Shown here piece by piece: positions 1 to 5,619 of a DNA stretch of 9,842 bases (positions within the stretch are counted from its first letter, which is position 1; each line of letters opens with the position of its first letter). The notes under the pieces were generated by a model. It was not told the origin of the DNA and ran no database searches. It saw nothing but the letters and a program-made list of their open reading frames with translations. The DNA lies in NCBI GenBank assembly GCA_003232015.1, contig QIKU01000007.1, forward strand, positions 1 through 9,842, given 5' to 3'. The stretch comes from Gammaproteobacteria bacterium. GTDB taxonomy: Bacteria; Pseudomonadota; Gammaproteobacteria; UBA6429. Position numbers and translations under genes: made by a program.

Positions 1-63
1 CACAAGTGACTTTATAAAAAGGTTCTTTGCGTAATATCAACTGTGTATAGCTGGATGTGGAAC

Positions 64-1815
64 ATGTCTATTTTATCAAAAAAGTTTGGTTTAATGTCTC
101 GTAAGGTCATGTTTGGGACGACGCTTGGCGCTGCATTATTTTTTATGATTGTCGGTGTTATTTTCTGGGGTGGTTTTAATACCTCGATGGAAGTTACCAA
201 CACACTAAAATTCTGTATTTCCTGTCATGAAATGGAAGAAAATGTTTATCAGGAATACAAAAAAACCACTCACTATACTAATCGTAGCGGTGTACGTGCT
301 ACCTGTTCCGATTGCCATGTACCTCGTCCATGGATACACAAGGTTATACGCAAGATTCAGGCAACCAATGAAGTTTTCCATATGGTGCTGGGTTCGATCG
401 ATACCCCCGAAAAATTTGATGCCAAGCGTCTGAAAATGGCAAAAAATGTATGGCATGCAATGAAAGATACGGATTCGCGTGAATGTAGAAACTGTCACAA
501 CTTTGATTCGATGGCACCGGAAAGCCAGAAAAAACGTTCACGTAAACAGCATGCAAAAGCAATGGTTGATGGCAATACCTGCATCGATTGTCATAAAGGC
601 ATTGCTCATACCAAGGTGCATGACCAACTCAGTGAGTCTGAGCTGGATGAATTGAATAAACCGCTTGCAGAGAATAAGCGTGAGATTGCTCCACAGTGGC
701 AGGCTTTTATTGATAATGGCTATAAACTCAGTAAGAAAAAAGATACAGTTATAACCAAAGTTGTTAGTGCTACTGAAAAGGTGGTAGCAGCTCAACCTGT
801 TGAAGCCTCTACGCCTGTGGCTAAACCAACGGCTTTATCACCTGCTTCGAGTATTAACTGGAGTAGTATTGAAGCTGTCGATATTCCTCTGTTTTTCCCT
901 GGGCAGGCTTCGATGGAATGGGTACTAAAGGGCAGCGACCATGGTGGCAAACGGGCCATCATGACAGGTGATCGCTGTTTTGATTGTCATGAAGATGAAG
1001 AAGTTGATATTGGTGAAAAAATTGTGTCTGGTGAAATACTTGAACCGACCCCAATACCTGGCAAGCGTGGCAGTATAATTATGAAAGTGCAGGCAGCACA
1101 CGACGCTAATAATCTTTACATGCGTTTTCAATGGAAAGATGACACGCATGCACCCGCGCCCTTTATTACGGGTGGTAAGATGGATCCGGAGAACCAGATT
1201 AAATTCGCAATCATGCTGGCAACCGATAGCGAAGATGATCCAAAGGTTGAATTTGCTGAACGTTCGGGCTGTTGGCAATCGTGCCATCATGATGTGAATG
1301 GCATGCCACATGAACCGGATAAATCATTATTAAATACCAGCCCATTGGCCAGACAACTCGATCTAAGTGGAGGTTTCACCAAGTATCTTAAGGAAAGTCG
1401 TACTACGATTGAAATAGAAGGCAAGAATAATAAAAAACGGGGTGGCTGGGACAAGCTGAAAAGTGAAGTTGAAATAGAGGCTTTATTGAAGAAAGGTGCT
1501 TTTATGGACTTGCTACGTTATAAGTCGGGTACGGGTGAATCTGAAGATGGTTACATCCTTGCTGAACGTGTGATGACCGGTGGACAGGGCGTAAGCTTTG
1601 CGGGTGAATTGAAAGACGGTGTATGGACGGTGGTGATGAAACGTAAATTGACGTCTGACAAACTGGGTGATATCAGTATGGCGACAGCTCAATTATATAA
1701 TATTGGTTTTGCTATCCATGATGACTACAGTGATAGCCGTTTCCACCATGTTTCTCTTGGTTTTAAACTTGGTTTTGATAATGAAGATGCGGAAATAAAT
1801 GCTATAAAACAATAG
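64..1815 (+). CDS. NapC/NirT-type tetraheme cytochrome c fused to a C-terminal EB_dh/cytochrome c-552-like heme domain
   Basis: The N-terminal half is a NapC/NirT membrane quinol dehydrogenase. One membrane segment (about residues 15-37) is followed by four CXXCH sites at C51, C81, C141 and C173. The first is CISCHEM, the NapC/NrfH pattern with a Met two residues after the heme His, and the last is CIDCHKGIAH. Family members oxidise quinol and pass electrons to periplasmic reductases; NirT is linked to cd1 nitrite reductase. After an Ala/Pro/Val-rich linker (about 225-270) comes a domain of about 310 residues resembling the ethylbenzene dehydrogenase gamma/cytochrome c-552 heme domain. It carries a fifth CXXCH (CFDCH, C305) and a CX3CH (CWQSCH, C403). 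Ordinary NapC/NirT proteins are about 200 residues; this one is 583. I chose ATG 64. GTG 43 and ATG 55 are in frame, and no start has a clear Shine-Dalgarno site. NapC identity is firm; the C-terminal assignment is by pattern only. Confidence 0.88.
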   Translation: MSILSKKFGLMSRKVMFGTTLGAALFFMIVGVIFWGGFNTSMEVTNTLKFCISCHEMEENVYQEYKKTTHYTNRSGVRATCSDCHVPRPWIHKVIRKIQATNEVFHMVLGSIDTPEKFDAKRLKMAKNVWHAMKDTDSRECRNCHNFDSMAPESQKKRSRKQHAKAMVDGNTCIDCHKGIAHTKVHDQLSESELDELNKPLAENKREIAPQWQAFIDNGYKLSKKKDTVITKVVSATEKVVAAQPVEASTPVAKPTALSPASSINWSSIEAVDIPLFFPGQASMEWVLKGSDHGGKRAIMTGDRCFDCHEDEEVDIGEKIVSGEILEPTPIPGKRGSIIMKVQAAHDANNLYMRFQWKDDTHAPAPFITGGKMDPENQIKFAIMLATDSEDDPKVEFAERSGCWQSCHHDVNGMPHEPDKSLLNTSPLARQLDLSGGFTKYLKESRTTIEIEGKNNKKRGGWDKLKSEVEIEALLKKGAFMDLLRYKSGTGESEDGYILAERVMTGGQGVSFAGELKDGVWTVVMKRKLTSDKLGDISMATAQLYNIGFAIHDDYSDSRFHHVSLGFKLGFDNEDAEINAIKQ

Positions 1816-1836
1816 AGGCTAAAAAAATAACTGTAA

Positions 1837-1852
1837 ATCAATTTTTATTGAT
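1837..1852 (+). repeat. Small inverted repeat just before the cupredoxin ribosome binding site
   Basis: ATCAAT-TTTT-ATTGAT forms a 6-bp stem with a 4-base loop. It is followed directly by GAGGAG (1853-1858), a good Shine-Dalgarno site 6 bases before the ATG at 1865. The stem is almost all A/T and so weak. It could modestly affect ribosome access or mRNA processing between the two genes, but chance is a fair explanation in AT-rich spacer. Confidence 0.3.
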
Positions 1853-1864
1853 GAGGAGTAAAAA

Positions 1865-2209
1865 ATGAAATACAGATTACTATTGCTGTTATTTACTTTG
1901 GCCGTTTTTAATCAGAGTGTATTTTCTGCTGCAAACAATAACAATGATGTACAGCCACAGGTCATTATTAAAGGGTATAAATTTATACCCCAGAAAATTA
2001 CGATTAAACGAGGACAAAAAATACGTTGGCAGAATCAGGAAAAGCGTCAATACCATAGTGTCTGGTTTGAAGCATCCGCTGAAGAAGAACCAGAAGATTA
2101 TTTATTTTCAGGCGATAGCTATCAACGCCAGTTTAATCAAACCGGCTCTTTTTCTTATCGTTGCGGGCCTCACCCTGAAATGACCGGTATCGTTTATGTG
2201 CTTGATTAA
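1865..2209 (+). CDS. Periplasmic cupredoxin (amicyanin/plastocyanin-like blue copper protein)
   Basis: A 114-residue protein with a Sec signal peptide (about residues 1-22, ending FSA) and a single cupredoxin domain. Type 1 copper ligands are visible: H64 (RQYHSVWF) and the loop YRCGPHPEMTG with C100, H103 and M106. The C-x2-H-x2-M spacing matches amicyanin rather than the C-x2-H-x4-M of plastocyanin and pseudoazurin. Such proteins carry single electrons in the periplasm. Blue copper proteins such as azurin and pseudoazurin can donate to cytochrome cd1 nitrite reductase, so a donor role here is a reasonable inference. No methylamine dehydrogenase gene is visible to suggest an amicyanin role. 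The start is fixed by GAGGAG six bases upstream. The last 14 bases overlap nirN, so the two genes are probably co-translated. Confidence 0.9.
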   Translation: MKYRLLLLLFTLAVFNQSVFSAANNNNDVQPQVIIKGYKFIPQKITIKRGQKIRWQNQEKRQYHSVWFEASAEEEPEDYLFSGDSYQRQFNQTGSFSYRCGPHPEMTGIVYVLD

Positions 2210-3770
2210 GCATGCTTTGTTCAGCATTGTTTTTTTTATTTTATTTTTTTCGGTAACGACAGTGTCACTGGCCGATGTGCCAGATATGCCGAGGGTTAAT
2301 GATCTTTATAGCGTTAACTGTGCAGCATGCCATCATAAACAGCGTCTGGGTGGAACTGGCCCGGCTCTATTGCCAGAGAATCTTAAACGCCTGCGTAAAG
2401 CCAGTGCTGAAAATGTTATCCGCAACGGACGCGACAGGACACTGATGCCGGCATTTAAAAGTAAACTGAATGATAACGAAATTCGGTCGCTGGTTGACTT
2501 TATCTATACCCCGTTAGAAAAAATACCTGCCTGGGGTATGCAGCAAATCAAAGCCAGCCATATTATTCATAATACGGAAAACAGTCTGGCTAAAAAGCCG
2601 GTCTTTACTATAAAGGATTATTTTAATTTATTTCTGGTGGTCGAGAAGGGGGATAACCATATCACCTTGCTTGATGGAGATACATTTGAACCGCTACATC
2701 GTTTTAAATCAAGACATGCATTGTATGGTGGGCTTAAATTTTCACCTTCCGGGCGCTATGTTTATTCTTCCTCTGTTGATGGCTGGATCAGTCAGTATGA
2801 TATTTACAGTCTGAAACTGGTTGCTGAAATTCGTGTTGCTATCAATACCCGTAACCTGGTCATATCAGCCGATGGTCGCTATATTCTGGTAGCAAACTAT
2901 TTACCGCATACTCTGGTACTGCTTGATGCGCAAGGTTTAAGCCCACTAAAACTGTATACAGTTAAAAATAATGAAGGCAAAACATCACGTGTTAGTGCTG
3001 TTTATACTGCAGCCGCTCGTAGTAGTTTTTTTGCTGCACTCAAAGATATACCGGAGCTATGGGAAATATCGTATGAAGATGAACCGCCAGTCGGGTTTGG
3101 TATGTGGGTGCATGACTACCGTGTAGACTCGGGTGAAAATACCGCCCCTGAAGCTTTCCCATTAAGGCGTATTAGCGTTGATGATTATCTGGATGATTTC
3201 TATCTGGACAAAGAGGCTATTGTTATTGCAGGTGTGACCGGTAAGGGAAAAGGCCAGGTGGTTGATCTGGATACTCGAAAAGTTGTTGTGCCTGATATCG
3301 ATTTGCCGGGTAAGCCACATTTTGGCTCAGGGGTTAGTCTGGACTATAAAGGCCGTAAGGTTCTGGCTGTTCCAAACATTCGTAAAGGTATTGTGACTGT
3401 GCTCGATATGGAAACATGGAAAGTGCTTAAACAAATTAAAACACTGGGCCCCGGTTTCTTTATGAAAACACATAAAAATTCACCTTACATATGGCTTGAT
3501 GTGTTTATTGGGCCGGATAAAGATGTTATGCACGTGATTGATAAGCAGCGCCTGGAAATTATAAAGACCTTTCGACCTGTACCGGGAAAGCGATCCGCTC
3601 ATGTTGAATTTACACGTGATGGTAAATACGTATTACTCAGTATCTGGGATCGGCAAGGTGCTGTGATTGTATTTGATGCGATAACATTAAAAGAAATAAA
3701 ACGCATCCCGATGAATAAACCTTCGGGGAAATACAATGTGTATAACAGGACACGGTACGTCGAGCCATAA
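2196..3770 (+). CDS. nirN: NirN, cytochrome c/heme d1-domain dehydrogenase of heme d1 biosynthesis
   Basis: A 524-residue periplasmic protein: signal peptide (about 1-26, ending SLA), a cytochrome c domain with CAACH at C42-H46 and probable Met ligand M84 (TLMPAF), then an eight-bladed-propeller-type d1 domain ending in PMNKPSGKYNVYN. In the known pathway NirN oxidises dihydro-heme d1, creating the acrylate double bond before transfer to NirS. The segment LGGTGPALLPENL after the heme motif and the compact length favour NirN over nitrite reductase NirS. Candidate d1-pocket residues are H375 (GKPHFGSG), H426 (KTHKNSP) and H469 (SAHVEF). H469 has a counterpart in NirF (LHMEFT). The start lies inside the cupredoxin gene without its own clear Shine-Dalgarno site, pointing to translational coupling. 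NirS is the main alternative; I consider it unlikely. Confidence 0.85.
   Translation: MCLIKHALFSIVFFILFFSVTTVSLADVPDMPRVNDLYSVNCAACHHKQRLGGTGPALLPENLKRLRKASAENVIRNGRDRTLMPAFKSKLNDNEIRSLVDFIYTPLEKIPAWGMQQIKASHIIHNTENSLAKKPVFTIKDYFNLFLVVEKGDNHITLLDGDTFEPLHRFKSRHALYGGLKFSPSGRYVYSSSVDGWISQYDIYSLKLVAEIRVAINTRNLVISADGRYILVANYLPHTLVLLDAQGLSPLKLYTVKNNEGKTSRVSAVYTAAARSSFFAALKDIPELWEISYEDEPPVGFGMWVHDYRVDSGENTAPEAFPLRRISVDDYLDDFYLDKEAIVIAGVTGKGKGQVVDLDTRKVVVPDIDLPGKPHFGSGVSLDYKGRKVLAVPNIRKGIVTVLDMETWKVLKQIKTLGPGFFMKTHKNSPYIWLDVFIGPDKDVMHVIDKQRLEIIKTFRPVPGKRSAHVEFTRDGKYVLLSIWDRQGAVIVFDAITLKEIKRIPMNKPSGKYNVYNRTRYVEP
2212..2250 (+). terminator. Terminator-like hairpin and T-tract inside the nirN signal-peptide codons
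   Basis: Directly after the cupredoxin stop codon, ATGCT (2212-2216) and AGCAT (2223-2227) form a 5-bp stem with a 6-base loop. They are followed by a run of eight T (2230-2237), then TTTT (2239-2242) and seven T (2244-2250). The layout resembles a weak intrinsic terminator or attenuator, yet it lies within the nirN reading frame, where the T-tract encodes Phe/Ile/Leu of the signal peptide. It could lower nirN expression relative to the cupredoxin. The stem is short, and a hydrophobic signal peptide alone explains much of the T richness. Confidence 0.3.
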
Positions 3771-3790
3771 GAAATAACGGTTTATTGTTG

Positions 3791-4633
3791 CTAATGAGGT
3801 ACTAATGTATTACGTAAGTCGTGAACAATACGGTGAATATTATGACAGCGCGCACATACCGTAACACCAATTTTCCCCAGTAGTTTCTGGCTCGCTTTTA
3901 CTCGCCCCTTCTTTATTCTTGCTTCGAGTCGTTGCATATTTTTAAGCAAGCTTTTACCCAGTATGCGCTCTTCAGGGTAGTTGTCTTTTTTATGACAGCT
4001 TGCACAGCTAGTGCCAAGTTCCTGTAATTGTAGATAAAGATTTTTATGGGCTTGTAGAGCAGCGGATTTTTTTCCGTCATCCAGCGCAATAAGTATTCGA
4101 TTCACTGACCTGGATAAGGCTTTCATATTGTCCTTGAAACTATGAGGCCGTCCATTAATATTTTTGAGTTTAATATCATCGTAGTCGGGTGTGCGGTAGA
4201 TAGCTGTTACAAGCGGCTGATAATTTTTATGGCAGTCGTCACAGGTTTGCTTGATCATTGCCAGTGTTTTGGCCACGCGTAAAGAGTCGCCTTTGTCGGC
4301 AAATATTTTTAGTTCGGATAATAGCCGGGGCTTAATTTCCTTTTCCCATTCGGGTACCATCTTAGCAATGCTGTTGTAGTCTTTATCCAGACGCGTTATC
4401 CACTTTTTCATTGCTGTTGTGTTATTTTCTTTGGCGTACTCATTGATGGCCTGCATTTCACGTCGTAGTCGAAACATCGTGTGTAACCATACCTGACGTT
4501 TATTGCTGGGTTTGTACCATTTTTCCAGTGAGGCAGGAGGGAGGGTGAATTTAATTGTATTTTCTGCATGTGCAGGGTTGAGCATAAGGGGAAAAAGGAC
4601 AGCAACAAGGAATAAAACAGGGGTAAAATTCAT
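3791..4633 (-). CDS. Secreted triheme c-type cytochrome, helical, cytochrome c'-like repeats
   Basis: A 280-residue protein from ATG at 4633, with a clean signal peptide (about 1-23, ending AHA). A longer reading from TTG at 4687 would add 18 polar residues before the signal and is rejected. There are three CXXCH sites: CDDCH (131-135), CASCH (210-214) and CARCH (260-264). Each closes a long charged helical stretch, as in cytochrome c' where the heme motif sits near the end of the last helix. The first unit (about 45-140) is bundle-sized; the other two form shorter units. No methionine ligand pattern is obvious, so hemes could be bis-His or five-coordinate. I do not recognise a named family. 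It lies 59 bases downstream of the hemerythrin gene on the same strand, probably in one transcript, and converges on nirN with a 20-base gap. Gas binding (NO) or electron transfer are inferences. Confidence 0.8.
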   Translation of the reverse strand: MNFTPVLFLVAVLFPLMLNPAHAENTIKFTLPPASLEKWYKPSNKRQVWLHTMFRLRREMQAINEYAKENNTTAMKKWITRLDKDYNSIAKMVPEWEKEIKPRLLSELKIFADKGDSLRVAKTLAMIKQTCDDCHKNYQPLVTAIYRTPDYDDIKLKNINGRPHSFKDNMKALSRSVNRILIALDDGKKSAALQAHKNLYLQLQELGTSCASCHKKDNYPEERILGKSLLKNMQRLEARIKKGRVKASQKLLGKIGVTVCARCHNIHRIVHDLRNTLVPH

Positions 4634-4692
4634 GTTATTACTGAACCTGGAATTTAAGTTGTATTTAATGGCCAAGTATATATACAAAGAGT

Positions 4693-5277
4693 TTATTTCA
4701 CGCCTTTATCAATCAGAAAGCGGCTGTACATTTTATCTGTGCCATTGATATGGGTAATCAACCAGTCCTTGAGGTAGTTCACGGCATTACGCATTGCCGT
4801 ATCGCGATTTTTTTCATATTCAGCAAGTACTTCCTCAACATGCTTAATCATGTTGTTATGTTGTTCCTTATGAGAGGCAAAGTCAGGGTAGTTATTTTTT
4901 TGCAGCAGATCTTCTTCGTAATGAAAATGGGTTTTAGTGTAATCGACGAGTTCTTTTAGTGCCTCGCGTTCGAACTCTTCACCGGTTGAATAGTCTACCG
5001 CTGTCTGTAACTGGTTAATCAGATTAACCAGTTTCCTGTGTTGCCGATCGATAGAATCAATGCCAACGCTGTACTCATTTTTCCATGTAACATAGTGTTT
5101 GGCCGACAGCTTTCTGTGCACATAGGGAATAACGAGCAGAGCTGCAATAAGTAGCCATGTTATGGGGCTACCGGGGCCTGCCATCAGTCCTAATATGACC
5201 GCTATTATCAGACACATAATAAGGACGGATACGCCGAACATACACCCTTGCTTACTCAGACATGCATTTAGTTTCAT
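4693..5277 (-). CDS. Membrane-anchored bacteriohemerythrin
   Basis: A 194-residue protein with two hydrophobic segments (about 13-33 and 39-53) followed by a complete hemerythrin domain (about 63-190). All seven di-iron ligands can be placed: H80 (DRQHRKL), H117 and E121 (THFHYEE), H136 and H140 (HKEQH), H176 and D181 (THINGTD). The spacings match known bacteriohemerythrins almost exactly. Such domains bind O2 reversibly, and some bind NO or act as sensors or oxygen carriers. Basic residues at the N-terminus and after the second membrane segment (VHRKLSAK) suggest a hairpin anchor with the di-iron domain in the cytoplasm. Translation starts at the ATG at 5277 with an AGAGAG-like Shine-Dalgarno site. 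It is the first gene of the minus-strand unit and is transcribed away from nirE. Its placement suggests a role in sensing or buffering O2 or NO during denitrification, which is an inference. Confidence 0.92.
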   Translation of the reverse strand: MKLNACLSKQGCMFGVSVLIMCLIIAVILGLMAGPGSPITWLLIAALLVIPYVHRKLSAKHYVTWKNEYSVGIDSIDRQHRKLVNLINQLQTAVDYSTGEEFEREALKELVDYTKTHFHYEEDLLQKNNYPDFASHKEQHNNMIKHVEEVLAEYEKNRDTAMRNAVNYLKDWLITHINGTDKMYSRFLIDKGVK

Positions 5278-5302
5278 AAGATACGCTCTCTTTTAATTAC
5301 TT

Positions 5303-5332
5303 CTTATAAGATTTTCTAATGATCCGGGTTAA
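5303..5332 (-). promoter_or_regulatory. Possible sigma70-type promoter for the hemerythrin/triheme cytochrome unit
   Basis: On the minus strand, TTAACC (5327-5332) and TATAAG (5303-5308) are separated by 18 bases and would start transcription near 5296, about 19 bases before the hemerythrin ATG. The -10 match is good and the -35 is moderate. This is a pattern match in AT-rich sequence, so confidence is low. Confidence 0.35.
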
Positions 5333-5370
5333 AGTTATTGATTGTCGTCAGCAGCAGCTTAGTATTACGT

Positions 5371-5404
5371 GTGGTTAAATTACCACTGGTTTGTCATAGA
5401 CAAA
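5371..5404. repeat. Two adjacent inverted repeats in the divergent promoter region
   Basis: GTGGT-TAAATT-ACCAC (5371-5386) is followed three bases later by TTTGTC-ATA-GACAAA (5390-5404). The second is a 15-base palindrome with perfect 6-bp arms. They lie between the probable hemerythrin promoter and the FNR-type site, upstream of both operons, where a regulator could bind. I do not recognise either as a standard NsrR, NorR or NarL site. The TTTGTC palindrome differs from an FNR-type box in arm sequence and spacing. Confidence 0.4.
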
Positions 5405-5455
5405 TTTGTATCCTAATTTAACTCTATGTTTTAACAGAATATCCTTTTAATGGGG

Positions 5456-5469
5456 TTGATCTAAATCAA
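5456..5469. promoter_or_regulatory. FNR/DNR-family operator, perfect TTGAT-N4-ATCAA
   Basis: TTGATCTAAATCAA is an exact match to the FNR/DNR/NNR-family consensus. It is centred about 41 bases before the likely nirE-operon transcription start, the standard class II activator position. FNR responds to loss of oxygen and DNR-type proteins to NO, the usual controls of nir genes. The centre is about 185 bases from the hemerythrin start codon, too far for a direct class II effect on that side. Confidence 0.8.
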
Positions 5470-5489
5470 GGCACAATTTGTGTATAAGT

Positions 5490-5495
5490 CATAAT
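5490..5495 (+). promoter_or_regulatory. Likely -10 element of the nirE operon promoter
   Basis: CATAAT matches TATAAT at five of six positions and would place the transcription start near 5502-5504. That puts the FNR-type site at about -40 to -41.5, as expected for an activator replacing a -35 element. No good -35 hexamer is visible. The leader would then be about 115 bases. Confidence 0.55.
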
Positions 5496-5510
5496 TTCAT
5501 ATTAACGGGA

Positions 5511-5580
5511 AAAAGGAGCCATTATTTTTTATCACTGAGCTGGGCAAGTTAATGGGTGGCAGTTATCAAGCTGCCTATTT
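5511..5580 (+). promoter_or_regulatory. nirE leader with orphan Shine-Dalgarno-like site and small hairpin
   Basis: The predicted untranslated leader contains AAAAGGAG (5511-5518) with no ATG, GTG or TTG at the usual distance; the frame from ATT 5521 stops after five codons. Further on, GGCAG (5558-5562) pairs with CTGCC (5571-5575) and is followed by TATTTT. A second GGCA (5543-5546) could compete for the same TGCC. This may be a weak attenuator or simply leader structure. The true nirE ribosome site is TTGAGG, seven bases before the ATG at 5620. Confidence 0.25.
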
Positions 5581-5619
5581 TAATACAATCAATCAGAGTT
5601 ACAGTCTTGAGGTAATAAA

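Noticed and set aside
27..40. FNR-like sequence TTGCG-TAAT-ATCAA upstream of the NirT-like gene
   Set aside because: Two mismatches in the first half-site, and it lies only about 24 bases before the start codon, so it cannot sit at an activating position for this gene.
925..1311. Minus-strand open frame of 128 codons within the NirT-like gene
   Set aside because: It is the shadow of a gene with clear heme motifs; its composition is not protein-like and it has no promoter or ribosome site.
2228..2250. Phase-variable poly-T tract in the nirN signal peptide
   Set aside because: An 8-base T-run is short for phase variation, and the codons give an ordinary hydrophobic signal peptide.
2196..3770. 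Calling the cytochrome c/d1 protein NirS
   Set aside because: The region after the heme motif (LGGTGPALLPENL), the shorter chain and the lack of the NirS N-terminal arm favour NirN. Some NirS-like pocket histidines are retained, so this rests on pattern memory.
3771..3790. Shared terminator between convergent nirN and the triheme cytochrome gene
   Set aside because: The 20-base gap holds no convincing stem-loop with a T-run in either direction.
4634..4687. N-terminal extension of the triheme cytochrome from TTG 4687
   Set aside because: It would place 18 mostly polar residues before a clean signal peptide; ATG 4633 gives a normal secreted protein.
4750..4959. Plus-strand open frame of 69 codons opposite the hemerythrin gene
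   Set aside because: It is antisense to a strongly supported gene, has no family features and no ribosome site of note.
5338..5351. Degenerate FNR-like box TTGAT-TGTC-GTCAG as a separate operator
   Set aside because: The second half-site matches at only three of five positions, and its centre is about 48 bases from the predicted minus-strand start. Kept only as a hint in a finding.
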